From contig NZ_BBJF01000024.1 of NCBI RefSeq assembly GCF_000739735.1, positions 62,001-126,000 of the forward strand: a stretch of DNA of 64,000 nucleotides. The letters are read 5' to 3'. The stretch is from Paraburkholderia ginsengisoli NBRC 100965. GTDB taxonomy: Bacteria > Pseudomonadota > Gammaproteobacteria > Burkholderiales > Burkholderiaceae. A model generated the notes under the pieces. That model was not told the DNA's origin. It searched no databases and worked only from the letters and a program-made list of their open reading frames with translations. Position 1 is the first letter of the stretch, and each line of letters begins with the position of its first letter. Positions 52,093-60,300 of this stretch are shown piece by piece. Position numbers and translations under genes: made by a program.

Positions 52093-53040
52093 ATGCTCGA
52101 TAACGTCACCATCAATCAACTTCGGGCCTTCGTTGCCGTGTGTGATCAGGGAAGCTTTTCCGGGGCTGCACGGGAGCTAAGGCGTGCACAGTCAGCGATC
52201 AGTCACGCGATCAACGCGCTCGAGAGTGCCTTCGATGTGTTGCTGTTCGAACGCAACGCCCGCAAAGCGACGCTTACGGCAGCGGGCCGCAGCCTCCTGC
52301 CTGATGCTCGTGGGGTGATCTCACGCACAGAGGAGATGAAGATGCGCGCGGTTGCGATTGCTGAAGCCGGGGTGCCACAGGTCTCGATTGCGGTGGATAC
52401 CTATTTTCCGCGCGCGCACCTGATTGAATGCCTGCGCAGGTTGCAGTCGGACTTTCCGACCGTTGCAATCAATCTGCGCATGACGACCATGCAAGGCGGC
52501 GAGCGCCTGGTTCTCGAAGGAACGTGCGCATTGGCGGTGACGATCACCGACGTGCCGGAGCTGAGCCCAGGTACCATAGAAAGGCAGCATTTATGTGAAG
52601 CGCAAATGGTGACCGTCTGTGCGCCATCGCATCCGCTGGCCGCAATCGCGGGGCCGATCCCGCGGGAGGAATTTGGCCGGCACATCCAGCTCGTCGTAAC
52701 CGACAATCAGCCCGATGCGGAAAAGACACAACAGGGGGTCGCCGGTGAACGCCAGTGGCTGGTGAATGACCTCGGCGCGAAGCACGATTTGCTAAGGGGC
52801 AGCTTATGCTGGGGGCACATGCCGCATCATGTGGTTGCGGAAGACCTCGCGAACGGAATACTTGTCGAACTTCAACGGCGCGCATGGCACATGCGCGCCC
52901 TCACGTTCATGATCTCGCAGCGGCGCGGGTACCTGTTTTCCGAATGCGAGACGCGGCTGGTTGCGCTCCTTGGCAATCGTCATCGCTTTTCAAAGGGCGC
53001 CAGCAAGCGATCCGTCTCACGCGCAGGCAAAAAAGCATGA
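52093..53040 (+). CDS. LysR-family transcriptional regulator
   Basis: A 315-residue LysR protein: helix-turn-helix at residues 5-64 (INQLRAFVAVCDQGSFSGAA, RAQSAISHAINALE) and an effector domain (VSIAVDTYFPRAHLIECLRRL). The last 20 residues are Lys/Arg/Ser-rich. It diverges from the SDR/NADP-reductase/SnoaL operon, and a T-N11-A dyad lies between them. Its likely job is to control that operon in response to a small ligand. Confidence 0.93.
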   Translation: MLDNVTINQLRAFVAVCDQGSFSGAARELRRAQSAISHAINALESAFDVLLFERNARKATLTAAGRSLLPDARGVISRTEEMKMRAVAIAEAGVPQVSIAVDTYFPRAHLIECLRRLQSDFPTVAINLRMTTMQGGERLVLEGTCALAVTITDVPELSPGTIERQHLCEAQMVTVCAPSHPLAAIAGPIPREEFGRHIQLVVTDNQPDAEKTQQGVAGERQWLVNDLGAKHDLLRGSLCWGHMPHHVVAEDLANGILVELQRRAWHMRALTFMISQRRGYLFSECETRLVALLGNRHRFSKGASKRSVSRAGKKA

Positions 53041-53456
53041 AGGGCCGCTACGAGCGAGCAACAGCCAGCGAGGCCTGCTGCTCCTCGACGGATGTCCGCA
53101 AGTTAGATAAACGGCTGGTGCGTTTTGAAATCTTCAACGGCTGCAACAGGTCGCGAAGACGCATTCACTCTTGTCGGACGCCGACGTTCACCACCACCCG
53201 ACCGCCAATGACTGCAAAGGGACGAGCAGCCGCGCGAACCTGAAGGGTGACCGTCGCCAAGGGCGAACTGCGCGCGTAGCTTGTCTGTCCATTTCCGGAG
53301 TGAAGCAGCCAGCCCAAAGGCACGCCGCCCAATTCCTGAAAGGCCGGTCCCTGGCAGAACTGCGCCAAACAGACCCCACCCGGCCTCGTCGCCCTCACTC
53401 CCCGCGGCTCGCCGACCGCATCCGCCACCTTGGCCGTATCCTTACCCTTAGTCCGC
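53041..53456. other. 416-base gap with no supported gene
   Basis: This gap lies between the LysR gene and the convergent MHS carrier. A minus-strand frame at 53165-53485 has a fairly natural stretch (FQELGGVPLGWLLHSGNG) but no start with a ribosome binding site and no family match. I treat it as non-coding or a remnant. Confidence 0.35.
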
Positions 53457-54770
53457 TCACCCAGCCGCCCGCCCCACTCGCCCATCGCCGCATACCTGCG
53501 GCGCCGCCCGCTCCGGAAACGCCTTCAACGCGATCAACGTCAGCACCGTTGCGCCCATCAGATACCACGCCGGCACCATCGGATCCCCAGTCCGCACGAT
53601 CAGCCAGGTGACGGGAAACGGCGAGAACCCGCCGAACAGCACCACCCCGCAGCTATAGATCACCGACAACCCGGCCGCGCGCCGGTGCGCTGGAAACGCC
53701 TCCATCATCAGCACCGAGCCGGCGCCCGCATTGTTGACGGCCAGCGCGACGTACGCGGTGATGATGACCAGCGCGACGAGATCGCCCGCGCCGTGCGTGA
53801 GCGCGCGAAACGCCAGCCAGGCGACCAGCAGCGACGCCCACAGCGACACGTATTGCAAGGTCTTGCGGCTCGCGAAGCGGTCGGCCGCGCGCGCGACCAG
53901 CGGCGTCACGACCAGAATCGCGAAGCCCGACAGACATGCCGTCAGCAGACTGATCGCCGGCGGCCGATGCAGCGTCCGAACCAGGTAAGCCGGCATGTAG
54001 AACACGGTGATGTAGATGCTCACCGACGGCGCGGCCATCATCAGAATCCCGCAGACGAGCGGGCGCGTATGCTCCGCGAACAGCCGTCGCGGGTCGAGCC
54101 GCGTGCGTTGCAGTGGCGCGGGCGCCGGCATGCGGCGTCGCAGATACCAGCCGACCGGGCCGATCAGGCCGCCGAGCGCGAATGGGACCCGCCATCCCCA
54201 GTCGTGCATCGCCGCGGGCGATAGCAGCGCCGTGGTGCTCGCGCCGACCAGCGCGGCGACGCAGGCGGCCGCGCCCTGGCTCGCGCCGCGCCAGCTCACT
54301 AGGAAGCAGCGCTGCCGGTAGCCGGCCGATTCCATCAGCGAGGCCGACGCGGGGCCGATCTCGCCGCCCGCCGCGAGCCCCTGCATGAGCCGCGCGAGCA
54401 CCATCAGCGCGGTCGCGGCGGGACCGATCGATGCATACCCCGGCAGGCACGCGATCAGCCACGTACCGAGCGTCATCAGCGTGAGCGACGCCGTGAGGCC
54501 GGCCTTGCGGCCGCGGCTGTCGGCGAGGTGGCCGATCATTAGCGCGCCGAGCGGTCGCATCACGAAGCCCGCGCCGAAAGTGGCGAGCGACAGCAACAGC
54601 GACGCCGCCGGATTGTCCGATGGAAAAAACAGCTTGCCGATGATCACGGCCGAAAAGCTGTAGACGGTGAAGTCGTAAGCGACGAAGCCGTTGCCGATCA
54701 CGATCGCGACGATGATGCGCCGGAGTTCGGCGCGCGACGGCGGAACCTGGGAGGCGATGGCAGTGTGCAT
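53457..54770 (-). CDS. MHS-family MFS transporter
   Basis: A 437-residue, 12-segment carrier of the metabolite:H+ symporter group: VAYDFTVYSFSAVIIGKLFF at helix 1, GHLADSRGRKAGL in loop 2-3, RLMQGLAAGGEIGPAS at helix 5, and an Arg-rich central loop. It differs from the carrier at 11255 in many positions, for example EIGPA replaces EWGGA. It should import a carboxylate with protons. The IclR gene ends 206 bases upstream on the same strand and probably regulates it. There is a modest hairpin (CGGGCCG/CGGCCCG at 54901-54920) between the two. Confidence 0.9.
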   Translation of the reverse strand: MHTAIASQVPPSRAELRRIIVAIVIGNGFVAYDFTVYSFSAVIIGKLFFPSDNPAASLLLSLATFGAGFVMRPLGALMIGHLADSRGRKAGLTASLTLMTLGTWLIACLPGYASIGPAATALMVLARLMQGLAAGGEIGPASASLMESAGYRQRCFLVSWRGASQGAAACVAALVGASTTALLSPAAMHDWGWRVPFALGGLIGPVGWYLRRRMPAPAPLQRTRLDPRRLFAEHTRPLVCGILMMAAPSVSIYITVFYMPAYLVRTLHRPPAISLLTACLSGFAILVVTPLVARAADRFASRKTLQYVSLWASLLVAWLAFRALTHGAGDLVALVIITAYVALAVNNAGAGSVLMMEAFPAHRRAAGLSVIYSCGVVLFGGFSPFPVTWLIVRTGDPMVPAWYLMGATVLTLIALKAFPERAAPQVCGDGRVGRAAG

Positions 54771-54976
54771 GGGTAGCGGTCGTGGGGGCGTCGGGGGTTT
54801 CAGAAAAGAAGGGAAGAAGCGACAGGTTTTTCTGTGGCTCTCGCGTCCAGCCTCCCGTCTTTAACGGCCCACGCCCGCGCAACTTGATGACGCGTGACAT
54901 CGGGCCGTGCTGCCGGCCCGTGGTGTCATCAGGTGCACGTGCGCATACGCAGCGTCAATGCTGCGATCTCGACGAC

Positions 54977-55840
54977 TCAAGCCGTGCGCGGCCGACCCTT
55001 GCGTTTCGCCTCGACCGGCTTCACGACAGCGGCCACGGCCGCCACCGGCATCATGCGCAGACTGCGTTTGAAATACGGCGAACTCAGCGTGGCCGCGCCC
55101 ATGTCGGACGCCGCTTCGAGCAACGCGGGCGCCAACTCCTCGATACGCGCGTCCGACAGACGGCTGGTGGGCCCCGCGAGCGTAATGACGCCGACCGCCA
55201 GCCCGGCCACCGGATGACGGACCACGGCGGCCATCGACGTCATGCCCGCTTCGTAGGTTTCGCTCGCGATGCCGTAGCCGCGTTTGCGCGCGCCGTTCAG
55301 GTCCTGCAGGAACTGCTGGATCGTCTTCGGCGCTTTCGGGCCGCGCGGCCCCGCCTTGCCGATGCCGCCCTGGCGCGACACGAGTTCGAGCGCCTCCTCG
55401 TCGCTCATCGTCGACAACCAGATCTGGCCGCTCGCGGTGCAATGCAGCGGCGGCTGGCTACCCATGTCCGGGTCGTAGCGCAAGCCGGATTTCGCGCCCT
55501 GCGCCTTGTCGACAAAAATGATGTGATCGTCTTCGACCACGCCGAGCCGCGCCAGCTCGCCTGACGCCGCCGCCAGCCGGTCGAGCACGGGCTGCGAAAT
55601 GTCGAGCACGCCGCCGGTGGACAGCCACATCAGCGCGAGCGACACCAGCTTGAGTGCCAGCACGTATTCGCCATGTTCGTCCTGACGCACATAGCCCTGC
55701 TCGCTCAACTCCGCGAGCAAGCGGTGCGTACCGCTGCGCGGAATGTTCAGCGTGTCGGCGATCGCGGCGAGCTGCATGCTGCCGCCCTGCTTCGACAGCA
55801 ATTCGATGATGGCCAGCGCCCGCTCCAGATTTCCCGCCAT
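54977..55840 (-). CDS. IclR-family transcriptional regulator
   Basis: A 287-residue IclR protein from the ATG at 55840 (MAGNLERALAIIELL). The N-terminal winged helix-turn-helix (LAAIADTLNIPRSGTHRLLAELSEQGYV) is followed by the GAF-like effector domain (DDHIIFVDKAQGAKSGLRYDPDMGSQPPLHCTASGQIWL). It ends with an alanine/valine-rich tail and a basic KRKGRPRTA that resembles an AT-hook (KGRPR), unusual for IclR proteins. It most likely controls the downstream MHS carrier; the effector is probably an aromatic or carboxylic acid. Confidence 0.92.
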   Translation of the reverse strand: MAGNLERALAIIELLSKQGGSMQLAAIADTLNIPRSGTHRLLAELSEQGYVRQDEHGEYVLALKLVSLALMWLSTGGVLDISQPVLDRLAAASGELARLGVVEDDHIIFVDKAQGAKSGLRYDPDMGSQPPLHCTASGQIWLSTMSDEEALELVSRQGGIGKAGPRGPKAPKTIQQFLQDLNGARKRGYGIASETYEAGMTSMAAVVRHPVAGLAVGVITLAGPTSRLSDARIEELAPALLEAASDMGAATLSSPYFKRSLRMMPVAAVAAVVKPVEAKRKGRPRTA

Positions 55841-55993
55841 GGTGATGCACTCTCGGTTCGATTTCGTTGGCGAATGAGAACACGATTCCACACCGGAACT
55901 CAAGGGCGAAGCTCGAGCGCAGCCCCCAAGGTTGGGCGCTGCTAAACTTGCGCGACCTCAACCCCGCTCATCTGCCCACTCACGCCTCAAGCC

Positions 55994-56617
55994 ATGCTTC
56001 GATTCGACAACCTCTGCAAGCAGTACGGCGATCGCGTCGTCTTTCAAGCGCTGCACTACGACAGCGCGTCGGGATGCGTCGCGTTGAACGATGAATCCGG
56101 CAGCGGCAAATCGACGTTGCTCGGTGTGCTCGCCGGCACGCTCGAAGCCGACGCCGGCGACGTGTGGCTCGGCGGCCATTCGTTGCGCGATGCACCGCGC
56201 GCCGCGCAAGCCGTGCTCACGTATGTGCCCGAGGACTGCATGCCGTCGCCGGACCGGACCGGTCGCGAGTATCTGCGGCATGTGGCGTCGGAGAGAAAGA
56301 CCACGGTCGGCCGCGAGACGCTGGATCTTGCGGAGCGCTTCGGTCTCACGCCGCATCTGGATAAACGCTTCGAGCAGATGTCGTTCGGCAGCCGCAAGAA
56401 GTTCTTTTTGACGGCAGCCGCGCTGGGCGACACCAAGGTTGTCATTGCGGATGAGCCGGTCGGCGGACTCGATGCGCCCGCACGCGCGGTTCTGGCCGAT
56501 CTGTTCATCACGCTGGCCCGAACCCGCAGCGTGTTTTTCACGAGCTACGACACGGCGTTCATTCAGGCGTGCGAGGCGAAGAGCATCAGCTTCGCCGATC
56601 TCGCGAGGCGCGACTAG
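55994..56617 (+). CDS. Lone ABC-type ATPase with degenerate motifs
   Basis: A 207-residue ATPase domain. Walker A reads DESGSGKST, with Asp in place of the first Gly. The Q-loop position appears as VPEDC rather than a glutamine, the signature is MSFGSRKK instead of LSGGQ, Walker B is KVVIADEPVGGLD, and the H-loop position has TSYDTAF. It is short and has no fused or adjacent permease gene. Such proteins can serve a distant permease or work in a non-transport role. It is flanked by the IclR gene (divergent, 153 bases) and the convergent MDR gene. ATP binding is likely; normal ABC transport is doubtful. Confidence 0.8.
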   Translation: MLRFDNLCKQYGDRVVFQALHYDSASGCVALNDESGSGKSTLLGVLAGTLEADAGDVWLGGHSLRDAPRAAQAVLTYVPEDCMPSPDRTGREYLRHVASERKTTVGRETLDLAERFGLTPHLDKRFEQMSFGSRKKFFLTAAALGDTKVVIADEPVGGLDAPARAVLADLFITLARTRSVFFTSYDTAFIQACEAKSISFADLARRD

Positions 56618-56668
56618 AAGCGCGCGACGCCTTCAGCCTCTGCGCCGCGCCCATCGGCCGCACCGCTG

Positions 56669-57676
56669 TCACAACGACACGCAGATCTTGCCGAAGTGTG
56701 CGCCCGACTCCTCGTGCCGGAACGCGTCACCGAGCTTCTCCAGCGCAAACGTGCTGTCGATCACCGGCTTGATGCCCGTCACTTCCAGCGCGCGAATCAT
56801 GTCGAGCTGATCCTGCCGGCTGCCGACGATCAGCCCTTGCAAGCGCTGCTGCCGCGCCATCAGCGCCGCGGTCGGCACGGGCCCCGCGCGTCCGGTCAAC
56901 ACGCCGATCAGCGCGATATGGCCGCCGATCCGGCAAGCGGTGATCGATTGCGGCAAGGTACCCGGACCGCCCACTTCGATCACATGATCGACCCCTCGCC
57001 CGCCCGTCAACTGACGAACCTGCTTGCCCCACTCGGCGTTCTCGCGATAGTTGATCGTATGGTCCGCGCCGAGCTCGCGCAGCTTCGCGAGCTTCGCGTC
57101 GCATGACGACGTCGCGATCACCGAAGCACCCATCGCCTTCGCGATCTGCAAACCGAAGATCGACACGCCGCCGGTGCCGAGCACGAGCACCGTGCTGCCC
57201 GCCTTCAACTGCCCGTCGACGACGAGCGCGCGCCACGCGGTCAGCCCCGCGGTGGTCAGCGTCGCGGCTTCCGCGTCACTGTAGCCGCGCGGTGCGTGCG
57301 TGAAGTAGTGGCTCGGCAACACGACGACCTCGCGTGCGTAACCGTCGATGCCGTCGCCGGGCGTGGTCGAGAAATCGGCGATCGCCGGCGGGCCGTTCTC
57401 CCAGAACGGGAAGAAGCACGACACCACGTGATCGCCGGCCTTGAATCCGCTGACGCCTTCGCCGACCGCTTCGACGATGCCCGCGCCGTCCGCCATCGGA
57501 ATGCGGCCCGCATCGGCAGGCAGGTTGCCGGTCACCACGCCGTAGTCGTGGAAGTTCAACGAGTTCGCGTGAATGCGCACGCGAATCTGGCCTGCGGCTG
57601 GCTGACCAGGGTCCGGGAGATCGACCACCTGGAGACTCGCGACGGTGGCGGGCGAACCGATCTTGACGGCTTTCAT
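56669..57676 (-). CDS. Quinone-oxidoreductase-like MDR dehydrogenase
   Basis: A 335-residue medium-chain dehydrogenase of the zinc-independent type. The N-terminal part has HANSLNFHDYGVVTG where zinc enzymes have Cys, followed by MADGAGIVEAVGEGV. The nucleotide fold is VLVLGTGGVSIFGLQIAKAMGASVIATSS. It should reduce a quinone or enone, or oxidise an alcohol, with NADP(H). The start at 57676 is followed by MKAVKIG, typical of the family, with a GGAAT upstream. It converges on the lone ATPase gene. Substrate unknown. Confidence 0.92.
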   Translation of the reverse strand: MKAVKIGSPATVASLQVVDLPDPGQPAAGQIRVRIHANSLNFHDYGVVTGNLPADAGRIPMADGAGIVEAVGEGVSGFKAGDHVVSCFFPFWENGPPAIADFSTTPGDGIDGYAREVVVLPSHYFTHAPRGYSDAEAATLTTAGLTAWRALVVDGQLKAGSTVLVLGTGGVSIFGLQIAKAMGASVIATSSCDAKLAKLRELGADHTINYRENAEWGKQVRQLTGGRGVDHVIEVGGPGTLPQSITACRIGGHIALIGVLTGRAGPVPTAALMARQQRLQGLIVGSRQDQLDMIRALEVTGIKPVIDSTFALEKLGDAFRHEESGAHFGKICVSL

Positions 57677-57961
57677 GTCGTTATTCCTTTCTTGAAGCTG
57701 GAGCTTGGTGAACTTTGTTGAACTTCGAGTTGCGCAGGCGCTCTGTCAATACGCGTGGGCAGCGTGGCACGCATGGCGCGATGCCTGCCGTCCAATGTAG
57801 AGCGGCCTGACGGTCGAGTCGCAAAAGAATACCGCATGCACGCTTTGCGCGTCGGGACACGCGCAACGCTCATGCATGCGGCAGGTTCATGGAGGGTTCA
57901 TCGTGAAGGTCGCGATGTCCTTCAGCGTGCGTGGGCCGTTGCGCTCACCGGCTCAACGCCA
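57677..57961. other. Gap between monooxygenase and MDR genes
   Basis: A 285-base gap between two minus-strand genes. It holds the promoter of the MDR gene; I see no gene or clear hairpin in it. Confidence 0.35.
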
Positions 57962-58276
57962 CTACTTCACCGTCTGAATGACTTCGAAGCCCTCGAATTC
58001 CGGATGTCCGAGATAAAGCACGCGGTTCTCGTTGCCCGCGCTCCGATGCGCGGCGCGGAAGGCATCCGATTTCGTCCACGCTTCAAACGCCGCGTGGTCG
58101 CGCCAGATCGTGTGGCTCGAATACAGAACGTGATCCTCCTTCTGCGGCCCCTTGAGCAGGTGAAATTCCACGAAGCCCGGAACCTCTTTCAGATGCGTGT
58201 CACGCGACGTCCACAGATGTTCGAAGGCGGCCTCGGACCCAGGCGTCACTTTGAAGCGGTTCATGGCGATATACAT
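57962..58276 (-). CDS. ABM-domain monooxygenase, IsdG/HmoB-like candidate haem-degrading enzyme
   Basis: A 104-residue ferredoxin-like protein of the antibiotic-biosynthesis-monooxygenase fold. It carries the residues that define IsdG-type haem-degrading enzymes at nearly the same positions: N6 (IsdG N7), W67 and H77 in FEAWTKSDAFRAAH. This supports oxidative opening of haem to release iron, though other ABM proteins share the fold. AGAGG precedes the ATG. No haem-uptake or iron gene is adjacent; the neighbours are the copper module (divergent) and an MDR gene. Activity is a prediction from the Asn-Trp-His triad. Confidence 0.82.
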   Translation of the reverse strand: MYIAMNRFKVTPGSEAAFEHLWTSRDTHLKEVPGFVEFHLLKGPQKEDHVLYSSHTIWRDHAAFEAWTKSDAFRAAHRSAGNENRVLYLGHPEFEGFEVIQTVK

Positions 58277-58611
58277 GCTGTCGGCCTCTTTCAGTAGCGA
58301 TTACGGTTGGCAGGCAACGGGCTCTTCGTTCGACTCGTGACGAGTCACGAGCCCGCAACGCGGCTTCCGATTATAGGCCTGCCCTCGCTCACGCCTGCAT
58401 CGCAGCGGGATTCAGTTCGAGATGCAGAACCTTCAGTCAGTGCTTCGGCAAGTCTTCCAACCGTGCAATTCCTCGGCTTCGTTGAACCAGATCGGGATGG
58501 CGTCGAACGGCGACGCGGATGGGCTTGACATGATCGGCTGGTGAATGGGCGTTGAGCGGTCCGCTCGGCGCGCCGGCATGCGACATACGTCAAAGCGCCT
58601 GGCGAACAGGC

Positions 58612-58642
58612 TTGACCTTACTGCGGTGGGAAGGTCCATCCT
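58612..58642 (+). promoter_or_regulatory. CueR-type (MerR-family) copper promoter
   Basis: A -35 TTGACC (58612-58617), a 19-base spacer and a -10 CATCCT (58637-58642). Within it is the dyad ACCTTAC-N7-GGAAGGT (58615-58635), which matches the CueR box ACCTTCC-N7-GGAAGGT except at one base. The long spacer is the hallmark of MerR-type activation. It lies 29 bases before the copZ-like start. The regulator gene itself is not in the window. Confidence 0.82.
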
Positions 58643-58670
58643 CGTGTCTGATTTCTCATCGGAGCAGGAA

Positions 58671-58868
58671 ATGGAATTCGCGATCCCGGATATGGCCTGC
58701 GGCGGATGCGCTCGTGCCATCACTCACGCCGTCACGCGGCTCGACCCCGCCGCGAAGCTCGACATCGACGTGGCCGGCAAGACCGTCAAGGTCACGTCGA
58801 CGCTGCTCGTGCGGCGGGTCGTCGAGGTCATCGAGGCAGCGGGTTTTCATCCCACTCCAGGAAATTGA
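58671..58868 (+). CDS. copZ: CopZ-like heavy-metal-associated copper chaperone
   Basis: A 65-residue HMA-domain protein. The metal site is C10-G-G-C13 in MACGGCARAI; the rest folds as the usual ferredoxin-like domain (KLDIDVAGKTVKV). It should carry Cu(I) in the cytosol or deliver it to an exporter. GGAG 8 bases before the ATG at 58671 sets the start (the frame opens at 58545). A CueR-type promoter lies directly upstream, which supports copper regulation. The DUF305 gene follows after 96 bases. No copper ATPase is adjacent. Confidence 0.88.
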   Translation: MEFAIPDMACGGCARAITHAVTRLDPAAKLDIDVAGKTVKVTSTLLVRRVVEVIEAAGFHPTPGN

Positions 58869-58964
58869 CCGGCATGCAGGCGGGAAGGCGCGGAGCCTGG
58901 TTAAACTTCCGCTTCCCGGCAAGCAGGCTCATTCGAGACAAACATTTACCAGCGGACATCCACT

Positions 58965-59363
58965 ATGAAAAACCTTCGCGCCTTTCGTGCTCTTTGCTGC
59001 TTCAGCGGCTTGACGTTCGCCGTGGCGGCCATGCCCGTCGAGGCGCAGCAAGCGCCCGCGATGCACGGCATGCACATGTCCGGTTCGGAGCACGCGGGTT
59101 CGGGCGAATCGACGCAAGCGTTCAAGGCCGCCGACGACAAAATGATGCAGGACATGGACGCGCCTGAATACACGGGCGACGCCGACAAGGACTTCGTCGC
59201 GCACATGATTCCGCATCATCAGGGGGCGATCGAAATGGCGGAGGTCGAGCTGAAATACGGCAAGGACCCGGAAATCAAGCGGCTCGCGCGGGACATCATC
59301 AAAGCGCAGCACGACGAGATCGCGTTCATGCGCCGCTGGCAGGCGAAGCACGGCGCGAAGTAA
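58965..59363 (+). CDS. Periplasmic DUF305 protein (CopM-like, copper-binding candidate)
   Basis: A 132-residue secreted protein with a signal peptide ending VEAQQ (about residue 28), then a Met/His-rich segment (MHGMHMSGSEHAGSG) and a DUF305 domain (HMIPHHQGAIEMAEVELKYG, HDEIAFMRRW). CopM and related DUF305 proteins bind copper outside the cytosol through Met and His residues. With the CopZ-like gene 96 bases upstream it forms a small copper-handling module probably driven from the CueR-type promoter. Copper binding is inferred from family and composition. Confidence 0.86.
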   Translation: MKNLRAFRALCCFSGLTFAVAAMPVEAQQAPAMHGMHMSGSEHAGSGESTQAFKAADDKMMQDMDAPEYTGDADKDFVAHMIPHHQGAIEMAEVELKYGKDPEIKRLARDIIKAQHDEIAFMRRWQAKHGAK

Positions 59364-59516
59364 GCGGTGGGTGGACGGCGGCGAGAATGCGTCGTTCGAG
59401 CGTTGTGCGGCTGGACCGTTGGGCGTTCTGCATTGAACGCCCGATGTCGAGCGTTCAATGCTCCTCGTCGACGATCACGCGGCGAAGCCCGCGCCGCCAG
59501 GACCTGAAGAAACGCC

Positions 59517-60161
59517 CTACTGTTCCGCACGCGGCGCCGCGCATCTCAGATGCTCGATGAACGCCACGCTCGCGTCATCGAGCGGCGCGCGCGACTTCTC
59601 CAGCTTCGAGCACAACACGGCCCCTTCCCACGCATTCCAGAAGTAGCGCGCGAGCGCAGCCGTGTCCGCATCCGCGCGAATCTGGCCGGCTTCTTTCGCT
59701 TCGTCGAGACAGGCCTGGATACGCCGGCGCCAGTCCTGAATCACGTTCAGCAGCGCCGCGCGAAACGTCTCGTCGAGCGCGGCGAGTTCCTGACTAAGAT
59801 TGCCCACCAGACAGCCGCGCTTGAAGTCGAAACGCGCCATGCCGCTCGCGGCGTCCTCCGCGAACGCTTCGATGCGCGCGATCGGATCGAGCGTCGTGTC
59901 GCCGAGATGACGGTCGAGCTTGCGCGCGAAGTACGCGGCGTAGCTCTCGATCACTTCCAGCGCGTACGCATCCTTGCTGTTGAAGTAGTAGTGAAACGAG
60001 CCTTTGGGCACGCCGGCCAGCGCGACCAGTTCGTCGAGCGAGAAGTTGTAGAAGCCCTTCTCCGTGAGGATGGCCACGCCGATGCGCACGAGTTCGGCGC
60101 GTCGCCCAGTGTCGCGCTTCGGGTCGCGTTTGATGTCGCGTTTGGTTGCAGCGGTCGCCAT
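59517..60161 (-). CDS. TetR-family regulator (AcuR/NemR-like)
   Basis: A 214-residue TetR protein from the ATG at 60161. The N-terminal helix-turn-helix (GFYNFSLDELVALAGVPKGSFHYYFNSKDAYALEVIE) is typical, and the C-terminal part resembles the AcuR/NemR group (FKRGCLVGNLSQELAALDETFRAALL). A cysteine in RGCLVGN could sense electrophiles, as in NemR (speculation). It lies 139 bases after the MFS gene on the same strand, so both may be transcribed together from the promoter at 61650-61680. It probably represses that transporter. Confidence 0.91.
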   Translation of the reverse strand: MATAATKRDIKRDPKRDTGRRAELVRIGVAILTEKGFYNFSLDELVALAGVPKGSFHYYFNSKDAYALEVIESYAAYFARKLDRHLGDTTLDPIARIEAFAEDAASGMARFDFKRGCLVGNLSQELAALDETFRAALLNVIQDWRRRIQACLDEAKEAGQIRADADTAALARYFWNAWEGAVLCSKLEKSRAPLDDASVAFIEHLRCAAPRAEQ

Positions 60162-60300
60162 TATTCTTGTCCCTTTCCTCTCGTTGACTGCCGAAAACTG
60201 CTGAACTTCCGGGGTGCGCGAAGCGGCGCTTGCACGGCCTTCCGGCCTCATGATCTCGCGCGTTGCCTGCGTGCGAGTTGGCCGGTGCATCACACGCCGC

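Noticed and set aside
53165..53485. 106-codon minus-strand frame as a gene remnant
   Set aside because: It contains a protein-like stretch but has no start signal, no family match and overlaps the end of the MHS carrier gene.
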